Below the pieces are notes generated by a model. That model worked only from the letters and a program-made list of their open reading frames with translations, was not told the origin of the DNA and did no database searches. From JBHGYD01 sp041920415 (GTDB lineage: Bacteria; Bacillota; Bacilli; Bacillales; Anoxybacillaceae), in contig JBHGYD010000044.1 in NCBI GenBank assembly GCA_041920415.1, positions 1 to 55,773 on the forward strand: a stretch of 55,773 nt of DNA, in the 5' to 3' direction. This document shows, one piece after another, positions 8,184 to 18,266 of this stretch (position 1 is its first letter; every line of letters starts with the position of its first letter). The position numbers and the translations under genes were made by a program.

Positions 8184-11100
8184 TTAGAGAACCTCCACTT
8201 TTGTCCGAATCAATCCGATTTGCTCAAGTTCTTCCTTTTCTTTTTGGTAATGGGCCCAGTCTAACTCTCCTTTGCAGTCAACCACTTCTTTATAAAACTC
8301 AAATTGCACAAATTTGGCATGGTCCGCAAAAAACTGATGGGCATATGTTTCTAATTGTTTCATTTCCGCTTTTACTTTTTCTATTGTTTCTTTATAAGTT
8401 GCTTCTTGAATCGGTGCACTTAAGTCCGCTTGATATAGCGGTTGATGCTGCAGACGGAACAAGCGGTTCACCGCATCAATTAATAGCTCATCGAAATATT
8501 GATTTCGCTTTTTCTTTGTCGTATTTTCCACTTTTGTTACTTGGGCGATTAAATCCGTCATATCGTTTTTTCGTTCTTGCAACAACTTTTCCGTTTCATC
8601 AATAAGTGTCATCGCATTTTCTTTCTTTGCGATACAAATATCGTCAACCTCTTCTTCGAAACCAGATTCTAAAAATACGGTTAACTTGTCAAATAGTGTG
8701 GAAAGTTCAACAATCCCTACTTCACGTTTCACATCGTCATCACTATTTTCATAATAAGCAATCCATTTCTCGACTTTCGGTTTCGATTCTACAAAAAGAT
8801 CTACCATTTGCACAAATTTATCTTTTAAATCTGAATAACGGCCGACGATACCGCTTCGTTCTTTCCAATCCACCTTTGTATGGTCCACTTTCTTTAGGCC
8901 GATTTGCGAAATAATGATGTTTAAACGGTCGATCGCTTCTTTATAATTTCCTAACGATAAATGATGCGCAAGTGTTTCTTTATTGGATACCATTGTTCGC
9001 AGCTGTGAAGACTTCACATGGTTCATCGCATTTTCAATTTCGTTTCTATATAATTCAAGTACATACGTAAACGGTGAAATTGGTATATAGTAACCTTTAT
9101 ACTCGTTTGTGTTTTTCATTTCCTCTACTTTTTCTTGAATTTTTGCGAGAATATCCTTTTGAATCGTTGATACATACTCATGGAACTGTTGCACAAGCTT
9201 CAGCTTTTGCCAAATTGGCATATCGTTCCGGTCAAAGGTGAGGTTCGCAAAGTTACGCTCGTTTGGTTGAAGCGTATTCCATTTTTCTTCATCAAAGATG
9301 AAATTACATTCATCATGAAATTGTTGTAAATAACTTAATTGCTCTTTCCAAATAGCGAGATGATTGTTTGTATGAACTTGCAATAGTTTTAAATCGATGT
9401 TACGTAAAGCTTCGTCAATTTTCTCTAAGTCTCCGTGGCGCTTATATCGCTTCAATAGCTCGATGCGGGCTTGGTCAAATGTTTCTTTGAACTCGTCGAC
9501 GAGTTTATCATATTCTTTCTCATACCACTGTTTAATTTTATCCCGCTTTGCTTCTAACGTATGTGACGTGACATTTTCAACATGAGCATTGTTGTCGATT
9601 CGTACGACTTTTAGCCCTTGCAAGAACGTCATCCATTGTTCAACGATTTTTGGCGGTTTAATGGCATCCACAGAGCTAAAGAAAAACGCATCTTCAATCT
9701 CTTTATATGTTACACGACGATGGCCAATAAACGACATTAAAGAGGCAAACGTAGTTGGAATTTGCACTTCATATTGATCATTTTCGTGATTTTGAATAAA
9801 TAAGCCCGTACCTCGATAACCGTCCTTATCTAATTTAGCCGGAACTTTCGTCGCTTTTAAAGCATGTTGAAAGTGAGTAAAATCTTCGCTGTCTATAAAT
9901 TTTACGCCTTGTTTTGCCCCTAGTTCAGCAATTGTTGCATCGTGAATAATCATTTTCGCATATCCTTCCGCTAATACCGGAAGATAGTCTTCTTCTGATT
10001 TTGTAAAAACAATTGGGCGCAACACATATCCTTCTTTATCGATTCGTTCAAACCAAGTTCGTGCGATTCTTGTAATTTCATCTGTAATCGCACGAATTTT
10101 TGCGCGGAATGGCTGTACTAATTGATGGGCTGACTTGCGGATATCCATCATCTCACGCTCAACCGATAACGCTTCTAATACTTTCTTCTGCAAATTCGTC
10201 ACTTGGAAAAAGAGTAAGCAACGGCCGAGCCGCTCATACTTTCGTTTTATATCATCGATTTCTGTTTCCGCATCAGCGGTCGGTGCTAAAATGATAATCG
10301 GGTGATTTCCGCTATCTAGTAATTTGCTGTCAACAAGATCGTGCAAGGAAGCTAGTTTGCTAGCCCAAATAATGTCGACAATTTTTTTCGGATGAACTCC
10401 TAAATATAGATGATTCGTTACTTTTATACGGAGCCCACATTTATTTCCTTTTACTTGAATTGTTTGCACGTCTGGATAGTCTTGCTCAATGGCTCTTGCA
10501 AAACCAAGAAGAAGACGTTGAATTTCTCCATCTTTATCATATTGTTTCGCCAATTCGTTTAAATGTTGTTGAAGCTGTTGATCTTTTTCTTCATTTAATA
10601 AATAGTTCGCAATACCTGTTTTGACGGCATAGCGACGATTTAACCGCTCAAGGAACGCAAAGTTTGGACCGATATATGTTTCGAATTGCTCTGTTTTCAT
10701 TCGTTGCTCAAGATACGTATATAAAAGCTCAGCTGCTTCAACGACTTCGTCTTTCGGATAAAGCATGCGCACTTGCGCTAAAAACGTTTCCCGTTCTTTT
10801 CCGACAATAAAAGAACCTTTAGGTGCATTAATTGAGAACGTTTCAAGACTGCGCAAGAGGACATCTAAACTAAATGATTCACCCGTCGTTTCATTCACGA
10901 ATAAATGATCAGATTCAGCTTTATATTTGTTTTGCACAAGATAAAAACCTAAATCATTTTTCGCAAGCGGCAAAGCGACAAACTCTTTAAATAATGGTAT
11001 GCCTTCAATATGTTTCGCTGATAATAAAATTTGTTGTTCTTCCTCACTATAATAATCTTTCGGATATGGCAGCTGCCGTAATAATGCTTTTTTCACAAAC

Positions 11101-12236
11101 GGAATATGCACTGGCTTTGTATCAATGTAATCTAGCTGGGAATGGTCGATTAAACTTTCTTTAAAACGCGGCACTGAATAAGCTAAGTCTTGTAAAATTT
11201 CACCTGTTTCCTTGTCTGGATGCTGCTCAAGATATTGATCACAATGAGCCATAATTACATTTAGCCAACCAAAGTTTCCCGCGGCAATCGTGTAAGCTGC
11301 TTCAACAAGCCCAGCAGGATATTCACGCAATTTCCCACTTTGTTGTAACGATGCGATATAATCGCTAATATCTGCATAGGAGTTTTGATTGATTTCTAAT
11401 TTATCTAAACGACGAGCAAGCGCCTCGAGCGCTTTAATTTGATCGCCGATGGCCGGAGAACAAAGCAGCAAGAAAGAGACATTTGGATGGCGAGTGCGGC
11501 TATCTTCATGTTTAATCGCTGATGTGATCACTTTAATCGCATCACCGTCTAGTTTCTTTTTCCGCTCTTCACTTTGTTCTTGAATCCCATCCATAAATAA
11601 TTCGTATTCGGATTCCACTTCATCGACAATAACCATTAAATGCTCAATGCCAAACTGTTTTAGGTAAGCTAAACCATTTTGGACAAGTTGGTCAAGCTGA
11701 TCAAGATGCTGCAGCAAATCATCGGTTTCATGTTGTCCTAACTCAATTGCCTCTGCCAATTTTGCAGGTGAAAAACCAAGCGGGAGAAAATGGTCTTGAA
11801 TATGTTTCACAATCGAACCTTGAATCGTGCGGGCAGGTTGTTGTTCCGCTAATTTTGCTAACGCTACATACGCTCCATAACCGACCCAGTTCTCCCCATA
11901 AAGAAGGTCCTCATGCATTTGTTCATAGCGGATATAAATAGGTAAAATGCCATCAGCGAAATCTGGCTTTAATAACCGGACTTTTTGCAATTGACTTGAT
12001 TGGTCACGAATTGTCCATCCTTTATCAATTCCAAGCGCTTCACTCACTAATTCATAAGCAATACGCGATTTACCAATTCCCCATTTAGCAATCAATGTAA
12101 AAACTCGTGCCATTGGCGCTGACTTTAAATCTTGTAAATACTCTTTAAACGCCTCATAAAATTCACGCTGACCGACCATTGGCTGCTGAACCGGAAATGT
12201 GGAAACCCCATCTTTTAACCAGACAGATTTGCTCAT
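8184..12236 (-). CDS. Large P-loop ATPase, about 1350 aa, BrxC-like in size and layout
   Basis: A P-loop domain lies near the N-terminus: Walker A KWGIGKS (about 51-57) and Walker B LMVIVDEVESE (about 200-210), followed by a sensor-like FLLLCSP strand. The rest is long and largely helical, with charged coiled-coil stretches between about 850 and 1350. The layout (AAA-like domain in front, helical body behind, methylase in the same operon) recalls BrxC/PglY of BREX, but I see no decisive homology. I start at the ATG at 12236 because AAAGGAG lies 8 bases before it. An upstream in-frame start at 12266 would overlap the preceding gene. It is the largest gene of the operon and probably a structural and motor core. 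Confidence 0.88.
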   Translation of the reverse strand: MSKSVWLKDGVSTFPVQQPMVGQREFYEAFKEYLQDLKSAPMARVFTLIAKWGIGKSRIAYELVSEALGIDKGWTIRDQSSQLQKVRLLKPDFADGILPIYIRYEQMHEDLLYGENWVGYGAYVALAKLAEQQPARTIQGSIVKHIQDHFLPLGFSPAKLAEAIELGQHETDDLLQHLDQLDQLVQNGLAYLKQFGIEHLMVIVDEVESEYELFMDGIQEQSEERKKKLDGDAIKVITSAIKHEDSRTRHPNVSFLLLCSPAIGDQIKALEALARRLDKLEINQNSYADISDYIASLQQSGKLREYPAGLVEAAYTIAAGNFGWLNVIMAHCDQYLEQHPDKETGEILQDLAYSVPRFKESLIDHSQLDYIDTKPVHIPFVKKALLRQLPYPKDYYSEEEQQILLSAKHIEGIPLFKEFVALPLAKNDLGFYLVQNKYKAESDHLFVNETTGESFSLDVLLRSLETFSINAPKGSFIVGKERETFLAQVRMLYPKDEVVEAAELLYTYLEQRMKTEQFETYIGPNFAFLERLNRRYAVKTGIANYLLNEEKDQQLQQHLNELAKQYDKDGEIQRLLLGFARAIEQDYPDVQTIQVKGNKCGLRIKVTNHLYLGVHPKKIVDIIWASKLASLHDLVDSKLLDSGNHPIIILAPTADAETEIDDIKRKYERLGRCLLFFQVTNLQKKVLEALSVEREMMDIRKSAHQLVQPFRAKIRAITDEITRIARTWFERIDKEGYVLRPIVFTKSEEDYLPVLAEGYAKMIIHDATIAELGAKQGVKFIDSEDFTHFQHALKATKVPAKLDKDGYRGTGLFIQNHENDQYEVQIPTTFASLMSFIGHRRVTYKEIEDAFFFSSVDAIKPPKIVEQWMTFLQGLKVVRIDNNAHVENVTSHTLEAKRDKIKQWYEKEYDKLVDEFKETFDQARIELLKRYKRHGDLEKIDEALRNIDLKLLQVHTNNHLAIWKEQLSYLQQFHDECNFIFDEEKWNTLQPNERNFANLTFDRNDMPIWQKLKLVQQFHEYVSTIQKDILAKIQEKVEEMKNTNEYKGYYIPISPFTYVLELYRNEIENAMNHVKSSQLRTMVSNKETLAHHLSLGNYKEAIDRLNIIISQIGLKKVDHTKVDWKERSGIVGRYSDLKDKFVQMVDLFVESKPKVEKWIAYYENSDDDVKREVGIVELSTLFDKLTVFLESGFEEEVDDICIAKKENAMTLIDETEKLLQERKNDMTDLIAQVTKVENTTKKKRNQYFDELLIDAVNRLFRLQHQPLYQADLSAPIQEATYKETIEKVKAEMKQLETYAHQFFADHAKFVQFEFYKEVVDCKGELDWAHYQKEKEELEQIGLIRTKVEVL

Positions 12237-12249
12237 CTTTTCAACTCCT

Positions 12250-13329
12250 TTATCGTTGAAATTCAAGTTTTAATAATTGGTATTCTCGTTTACCTAAATA
12301 ACCCCTTCCATGTCTCGGTTGGCCTGATTCATAATCAGCAATATAAAATAAACCTTCACGAATACCTTTTGTCATATAATAATCGACAAAGCGCGCAAGC
12401 CCTTGTTCCCATGTTGGATAAAAACGCTCCATCAGCTTACGAAGTAACGGTTCAATCGCAACAAAACCGCGATCATCCTGCTCTTCGCCCACTTTTTTCT
12501 TTAACCATTCGATTTCTGATATACTCTGAACGTTCGTAAATGAAAATAAAGAACGTGAACCGATATGTTCCAACACCTTTTCTTTATTTAAAATGATGAT
12601 TCCGACATCGGCTTCGATAAACCAGTCTAAATATGCAAATAATTGCATCGGTGCCCGCATAAACGAAGAAATATTTGTTTTTGCCGGCTCTTTACCGTTT
12701 GAACCAACAAACATCCAATCTTCATCTAATTCAATTTCTTCTTCAGCAAGAATGTTACGCCAATCTTTTCCTAATGCTTCATTTTTAAAAGCATGAAGAA
12801 GAAAGTTCATATCATTAAGCTCTGGATTGCTTGAAAACGGATGATATGCAACACCGGGAAATCGCAATGTCCACTTGCTTAGCTGTTCGAGCGATTGACC
12901 GTTTGTTTCAAAAAAACCATCATTCAACAATAAATGCATGATAACTCGCGTTCTTGGCGAGTATCGCAACAGTTGTTTTGCAAGCAACAATTCCCATCCG
13001 TGTTGTTGTTCGTACGCAGCTACGAGTTCATTTGCTTCCTCTGTACGAATCAAATATCCATCGTCTGCTCTTGTTAGGAAATGGACACCTTTAATTTCAA
13101 AATTCCGCGAATATTTTGCATACTCATAACCATGCAGTCCAAATAATTCTTTGGAACGGTCTAGTTTTTTATCTTTTTCTTCCACATCTTTTCCTAAATA
13201 TAATTTTGCGATTTCCTTGATCGAGCGCGCTTCGGTTTTTTCGGGAATGCGCGATAACAACTCACACCATCTCTCAAAATTTCCCGGCTCAATCCAAAAT
13301 CGCTCAATCGATAGTTTGATTTGCTTCAT
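12250..13329 (-). CDS. Hypothetical 359-aa defence-operon protein
   Basis: I do not recognise the family. The protein is soluble, mixed alpha/beta, with no P-loop, zinc cluster or nuclease motif that I can see. It carries paired aromatic segments (HPFSSNPELNDMNF, YLDWFIEADVGIII) and a Gly/Arg/Lys-rich end (HGRGYLGKREYQLLKLEFQR). The start overlaps the upstream stop by 4 bases (ATGA) and it is followed 13 bases later by the large ATPase, so it is translated in step with both. This strict coupling suggests a stoichiometric partner of the ATPase. The function is unknown. Confidence 0.8.
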   Translation of the reverse strand: MKQIKLSIERFWIEPGNFERWCELLSRIPEKTEARSIKEIAKLYLGKDVEEKDKKLDRSKELFGLHGYEYAKYSRNFEIKGVHFLTRADDGYLIRTEEANELVAAYEQQHGWELLLAKQLLRYSPRTRVIMHLLLNDGFFETNGQSLEQLSKWTLRFPGVAYHPFSSNPELNDMNFLLHAFKNEALGKDWRNILAEEEIELDEDWMFVGSNGKEPAKTNISSFMRAPMQLFAYLDWFIEADVGIIILNKEKVLEHIGSRSLFSFTNVQSISEIEWLKKKVGEEQDDRGFVAIEPLLRKLMERFYPTWEQGLARFVDYYMTKGIREGLFYIADYESGQPRHGRGYLGKREYQLLKLEFQR

Positions 13330-14411
13330 CCTCTGTCCCTCAATTCATCAATCCACTGTTCGATTCGTTGGCGGAGCTGTTTACTACCTGCCATCAGCGA
13401 AATAAACAAACTGGTATTGTATAACTCATCTTCAATATGGCTCGGAATGCGATATTCTTCATCGACAATCGTTAAAAAACCGCGATCATGCAAATGATGG
13501 AATATTGTTTCTAAACCTGCGATTTCGCTTGGGAATAGTTGATAGTTGCTCACTTTACAAAACTCTAAAACGAAATCATTGATCGTTCCGTACCGATATT
13601 CTTGTTTTTTTGACGACATTAAAATAACGTCAACTTCGTCGTTTACCGCATGAAACCGAATGGTCGTCATCCCTTGCGCCTCCGTCTGTTCGCGGACAAC
13701 GCAGCAAAGGAAAATAAATAAGTTCCAAGGGTGTGTGAAAATATGTTTGAATAACGGATTCTTTAATGAGATATTTGGATCATGCGGGGCTAATACAGCA
13801 AGCCGTTCATCTTTTAACGGCGGTAACTGCAAGTTAGCAGCTATTTTTCGCCCTTTTGCCCATTGTTCATCAATTTTTGTACCGAGCGGTTCGTCTTGTT
13901 CAACCGCTTCTTGTTGATACTGTTGGATATGGGCTAAATAGTAAATAATGCGCTGATAATACGGTGTCCCGTTAAAAATAAAATGATTGCGCTCACGGAA
14001 AAGAGGCTCGACTTCCTTTACATGCTGTTCTAAAGATTCTGTTTCATACCGCTCATCATGTTTCAACTCATCTAATATTTTTATGATTTCCCCTGCAAAC
14101 TTTGGCATTTTATGAACGAAATCAACAATTCCATCAATATCCTCAGCTTCACGCATTTTTAATACCGTTAACAATGAAGTTTTCAACAAGTATTGTTGAT
14201 ACGCCTCATCAAAGCAAAACAATGTATGAAGAAAATCAGTTTGATTCGGAAACCGCTTCACAAACGCAATCCAATTGTTCGTGATCACTGCCTTTTTCTC
14301 ACGCACATATAAAAGACCTTTTCTAACAAACGGCTCAAGCTCATCGACATAAGCTGTTTCACCATAGTGATACAGCTTCTCTAAATGACTATGTAACCTT
14401 TTCAACTCCAA
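13326..14411 (-). CDS. Hypothetical 361-aa defence-operon protein
   Basis: A mainly helical protein that I cannot assign. The last 70 residues (GLETIFHHLHDRGFLTIVDEEYRIPSHI) look like a winged-helix hairpin, and a hydrophobic helix LFIFLCCVVREQTE sits near residue 235. I prefer the TTG at 14411, since AGGAGG lies exactly 8 bases upstream. The GTG at 14420 overlaps that ribosome site. It follows the HsdS stop by some 30 bases and overlaps the next gene by 4 bases. It sits at the junction between the modification half (hsdM, hsdS) and the ATPase half of the operon. A bridging role is only a guess. Confidence 0.78.
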   Translation of the reverse strand: MELKRLHSHLEKLYHYGETAYVDELEPFVRKGLLYVREKKAVITNNWIAFVKRFPNQTDFLHTLFCFDEAYQQYLLKTSLLTVLKMREAEDIDGIVDFVHKMPKFAGEIIKILDELKHDERYETESLEQHVKEVEPLFRERNHFIFNGTPYYQRIIYYLAHIQQYQQEAVEQDEPLGTKIDEQWAKGRKIAANLQLPPLKDERLAVLAPHDPNISLKNPLFKHIFTHPWNLFIFLCCVVREQTEAQGMTTIRFHAVNDEVDVILMSSKKQEYRYGTINDFVLEFCKVSNYQLFPSEIAGLETIFHHLHDRGFLTIVDEEYRIPSHIEDELYNTSLFISLMAGSKQLRQRIEQWIDELRDRG

Positions 14412-14443
14412 CGCATTCACCTCCTAGAAAAGAAGGAGTGCCT

Positions 14444-15874
14444 TTACACTCCTTCGGAAATTTTCGATTCATCAAATTTTCCTTCGATAAGGTCTTCGAC
14501 GTCTTGTTTGGCTTCAGAAATTAATTGTTTTGACTTAAGGTTGTTCTTTAAAGATTGAATAATCTTGTTGTGTATCTGATTCATCAAATTTTGTTCCAAA
14601 ATAGGTACAATAAACTCTCCCATATCATCAATAGATATATTTGGCTGTGCAACACCTGTATTTAAGAATTTACTGAAATGTTTCCCAATTAACGAGTTAA
14701 AGTAAACAAGTAAATATCCATTAGGGACTTCACTTTTACTTCTAATAATTCCTACCCGTTGGTTAACAAGTAAAGGATGCGAAATATTAATAGCTGTTTT
14801 CCCTATTGTTGCACCGGTCATTGCATATACTAGTTCTCCCACATTACAAACATATTTTGATAAATCTTTATTTACTTCACTTACTGAAACTTTGGAAAGC
14901 CGCTCATATTGGATGTCATATTCGTTTATTTCAGCAATCTTAATAACATCATTCCCTTTTGTCACGTTAAACAAATTACTTGGAAACGCAAATCCGCCTA
15001 CTATCTCAGCAATCACGTTTAATTTCTCAGCCTTGTATTTTACCAAATGATTCTTTATCGTAGCTAGGGAAGGATGGTTATAGTTTAAATCTAAGCGGTC
15101 CTCATCGAGCAGCACCCAATTATATCTATTAACACTTCCAATTTGATTTTCAAGCTCAGATAAATTTAAACTATTTATAAAGATTTTCTCCGCCTCTTCC
15201 TTCAACCGCTTCGCTTCTTCCCGTAACTCTTCCGCTTTTCGGACCTTGTCGCCAATATAGCTTTGAATTTTTTTTGGTGGATTTGGTATTTTAATTTGTC
15301 TAAAACTATCTTTTATAATTGTTGGTTGAACTCCACCTTGAACAAATCTTTCTACCCATTTCTGTCCGTATTTTGACATAAAAAACATATGAATATAATG
15401 AGTGTCTATTTCATTCTTATAAATAACTTTAAAAATATTATCGCCCAAAGTTGCTTTACCATAATGCTTTGACCATACTATCGTATTACCTACAGTTCCT
15501 GTTTTAGTGAATAATAGCTCCCCTCCTTCTAGCTTTGATTTTTTTAAAAACTCATAAGTTGCTTTAGTAACATACTTTATATCCCCAAAATCTAAATAAC
15601 CTTGATTTATATTCTTTCCTCTAATTAAAGGAATCCCCTCATTATCAGTATAAATTACGTTAGCCTTTAAAGATGCAAAACTACCGTTAGCTGTATAGTC
15701 AGTTAATTCTTTAATCAATTCTCCATTTTCTTTAACTTCGAAAGGAAGTACACTATATTTTTTATCTAACTCCATAATATAATCGGATTTATAAAAGGTT
15801 GCATCTAAGCGTTCTTCTATATTTGTCCATATAACACTCGGTTTTTCATACACTATTTTCGGCATATTTTTCAA
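14444..15874 (-). CDS. hsdS: Type I restriction-modification specificity subunit (HsdS)
   Basis: The 476-aa protein has the two-repeat HsdS design: a first target-recognition domain (about 50-200, with GKNINQGYLDFGDIKYV, GELLFTKTGTVGNTIV, PTIIKDSFRQIKIPNPP), a conserved helical arm rich in Glu/Lys (AEELREEAKRLKEEAEKIF, about 213-232), a second domain beginning RLDLNYNHPSL (about 258-430, QPNISIDDMGEFIVPI), and a second C-terminal helix. HsdS sets which sequence the methylase reads. The TTG at 15874 is favoured by AGAAGGTG 7 bases upstream. A gap of 141 bases separates it from hsdM. A second HsdS-like gene heads the operon, so the methylase may have two target specificities. Confidence 0.92.
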   Translation of the reverse strand: MKNMPKIVYEKPSVIWTNIEERLDATFYKSDYIMELDKKYSVLPFEVKENGELIKELTDYTANGSFASLKANVIYTDNEGIPLIRGKNINQGYLDFGDIKYVTKATYEFLKKSKLEGGELLFTKTGTVGNTIVWSKHYGKATLGDNIFKVIYKNEIDTHYIHMFFMSKYGQKWVERFVQGGVQPTIIKDSFRQIKIPNPPKKIQSYIGDKVRKAEELREEAKRLKEEAEKIFINSLNLSELENQIGSVNRYNWVLLDEDRLDLNYNHPSLATIKNHLVKYKAEKLNVIAEIVGGFAFPSNLFNVTKGNDVIKIAEINEYDIQYERLSKVSVSEVNKDLSKYVCNVGELVYAMTGATIGKTAINISHPLLVNQRVGIIRSKSEVPNGYLLVYFNSLIGKHFSKFLNTGVAQPNISIDDMGEFIVPILEQNLMNQIHNKIIQSLKNNLKSKQLISEAKQDVEDLIEGKFDESKISEGV

Positions 15875-16015
15875 TTTAAAACACCTTCTTCTCTTTTAGA
15901 GCTATTTAAACCCTAGAGTAAACGAAAAGAGTTTAATTACATCTTTTTTTAAAACTTAAATATCTTCTAAATAGATCATCCATGATATGTCACAACTATA
16001 CCTAAAAAGATTGAT

Positions 16016-17893
16016 TTACATTCCCTTTTTATACGCCTCAACAATTTTTAATAAATCGTTCCGGTCATTCCCTAACTGTACTTCAACCTTATTTTTCACA
16101 TCAAACCCAATTTCTTCTGCAACAGCCATAAACACTGGTCCTTGTTTTTCGTTTTCGTGTTCTTTCTTTTTAATATAAAGGAATGAGGTTTTCGCACCTG
16201 TTCCAGATAATTGGAATGTTACTGTCGGTAATGAAACAACCGCTTTCACAATCGCGCGGCCGCCTTCAAACTCGCCTGTCACTTCATTTTTCTTACCCAT
16301 TAAATATTCACGCACGTGTTTATAGCTTGAGTTACTTAAAATTCCGTCTGGAAGAACGATAATTAAATAACCGCCCGGTTTTAATAGCTCTAAATTTCGG
16401 TCAATGAATAACACCGCTTGGTCTGTTGAATTAACTTGCTTCCAAACACCTTTATTATTTGGCTTTGCTCCAAGACATAAACCTTTTTTCATCGGTTTTC
16501 CATCTTCGTCAATTCCAGATGTGTAACGTTCTAGAATGGCTCTACCTTCTTCTGTTTTATTCGATACAGAGCCGGAGCCAAACGGCGGGTTTGTAATGAT
16601 CACATCAAATGTTTCAGGTTGCAATGAATCGGTCATTAACGAGTCGCTTACCCAGAAAATCGGTGCTTTCGGTAATCCGTGCATCGCCATATTCAAACGT
16701 GCTTTTACAATCATGCTCCGTGTTTTATCGGCACCAACAAAGCTATGCTCTTTCATTTTTTCTAAATGTTCATTTATTTTTTCTTTTTGAATCCCTGCAA
16801 ATTCTCTCATAAAGTATCTTTTTATCGCTTCATAGGCTTTAATTAAAAATCCTCCAGAGCCACAAGTTGGGTCAAGTACACGGAAGGTTGGATTTCCGTT
16901 TTCATCCGTTTCTAGTAATTTAGCCGCTTCTTTTGGATTTGTTGTTAAATCGTGCATCACCATATCAACCATTGCTTCGGTTACTTGACGCGGTGTTAAA
17001 TACGTCGCTTGACCAACTTTACTATCGTATTTACCGCGGATTAAAACGTCGAATAGACGCCCTAAAATGTCGGCTGTGACATCTTTTAATGTCGCCTTTT
17101 TAACGACTCCGTTATCATCTTCGAACTCACCGAGCTCTTGGAATGTTTCAAACGCGGCAACATAGTTTGCTGGATTTTCCAACTTAATATACTCATCTTC
17201 GTTAAAAATGTAGCACTTTTCACCTTTGTCGTTGATCGCTACATAATCTTCATGATTTTTTATTTCTTTAAATGCCGCTTTGATTTGCTTTACTGCTTCT
17301 TTGCCATGCTGCTTTATGTACTCATACTTTAAAATGTCATATAATTTTAAACCGGCATTTTCTCCTTCTTTTAATACATAGTCAGGGTGATAAAGACGGA
17401 AAATTTCCATAAACAACAATTTACTTAGTTCATCGATCGCCTCGTTCGTAGAACTAATATTATCGGCACCAGCAGGACCGTAAAGACGTTCGTGTAAATC
17501 ATCGAAGCGTTTTTGCAAATCGGAATAAATATCCAATGACCATCGTTCTTGTCTTGTTAACTGTTTCTTTTCTTTTTTCGTTACATCCGCAACAGATGGA
17601 ATTTCTGCTATTGCCACAGATTCAATACAATCGGCGTAATAGTTCACATCTCCATTTGTTGCCCAAATAAAGTCAGGAGCCGATTCATGATATTGCGCTT
17701 CAATTAGTGCCGATTGTTGCACAGCATATGATAAATCAGCGTCTTTTTCAAAGATTTTCACGTAAACGACTTTATCATCTCCTGTTGCTGTGAAAATCGT
17801 TGTTCCATCTTCTTCATTTGTAGCAAGGTCAGAGAATTGACCATATCCTTTCATTTTTAATTGTTCTTGTACTTGTTGAATTGTCGTTTCCAT
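16016..17893 (-). CDS. hsdM: Type I-like N6-adenine DNA methyltransferase (HsdM)
   Basis: The 625-aa protein begins with an alpha/beta N-terminal domain of about 100 residues not typical of a minimal HsdM, then the helical HsdM N domain (about 120-290). The N6-Mtase core follows: GQATYLTP (motif X-like, about 294-301), VLDPTCGSGGF (SAM-binding motif I, about 339-349) and IITNPPFG (catalytic motif IV, 432-439). It methylates adenine at sites chosen by HsdS. The start has AGGGGGAAA upstream and lies 13 bases after the previous stop. Without HsdR, methylation is probably the self-mark read by the ATPase/nuclease part of the operon, as in BREX or MADS. That last step is inference. Confidence 0.94.
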   Translation of the reverse strand: METTIQQVQEQLKMKGYGQFSDLATNEEDGTTIFTATGDDKVVYVKIFEKDADLSYAVQQSALIEAQYHESAPDFIWATNGDVNYYADCIESVAIAEIPSVADVTKKEKKQLTRQERWSLDIYSDLQKRFDDLHERLYGPAGADNISSTNEAIDELSKLLFMEIFRLYHPDYVLKEGENAGLKLYDILKYEYIKQHGKEAVKQIKAAFKEIKNHEDYVAINDKGEKCYIFNEDEYIKLENPANYVAAFETFQELGEFEDDNGVVKKATLKDVTADILGRLFDVLIRGKYDSKVGQATYLTPRQVTEAMVDMVMHDLTTNPKEAAKLLETDENGNPTFRVLDPTCGSGGFLIKAYEAIKRYFMREFAGIQKEKINEHLEKMKEHSFVGADKTRSMIVKARLNMAMHGLPKAPIFWVSDSLMTDSLQPETFDVIITNPPFGSGSVSNKTEEGRAILERYTSGIDEDGKPMKKGLCLGAKPNNKGVWKQVNSTDQAVLFIDRNLELLKPGGYLIIVLPDGILSNSSYKHVREYLMGKKNEVTGEFEGGRAIVKAVVSLPTVTFQLSGTGAKTSFLYIKKKEHENEKQGPVFMAVAEEIGFDVKNKVEVQLGNDRNDLLKIVEAYKKGM

Positions 17894-17906
17894 TCGTTAT
17901 TTCCCC

Positions 17907-18266
17907 CTATTTTCGTTTTACACGAAGCAAATTTTCTCGCGGTGATTCATATTTTCCACTACTAATTGCCACATCAATAATTTCATTTTGCGGAACAATG
18001 ACATCAGCAGGGAGCTGGGCGAAAACATCGGGATCAATTTTTGTCATCGGGCGACCTTGTAACGCCCGCTCAATCGCTGCCAAAATCATTTGCCGACGTT
18101 CATCTTGCTTGACTGTCCAAAGCCCTACTTCATTTTGTACAATCATTGGATCTAAGCTCACAAACAACTCCATTTGTTCCCGATTCCAATATAACTCATT
18201 TTCATGCGCAATCGTCAAAAGCTGGTCAATCGTTTTTGGGGTTTTTAAATATTCATATAAAATCAT
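17907..18266 (-). CDS. Small winged-helix-like protein, 119 aa
   Basis: The first 65 residues resemble a winged helix of the HARE-HTH type: LYEYLKTPKTIDQLLTIA, then helix NREQMELFVSLDPMI, then a wing-like VGLWTVK strand. A Pro/Asp-rich linker (MTKIDPDVFAQLPADVIVPQ) and a basic tail end it. The start (AAGGAGGGG, TAAATG) overlaps the stop of the previous gene. It directly precedes hsdM with a 13-base gap. It could regulate the operon or be a DNA-contacting partner of the methylase. Which one the sequence does not show. Confidence 0.78.
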   Translation of the reverse strand: MILYEYLKTPKTIDQLLTIAHENELYWNREQMELFVSLDPMIVQNEVGLWTVKQDERRQMILAAIERALQGRPMTKIDPDVFAQLPADVIVPQNEIIDVAISSGKYESPRENLLRVKRK

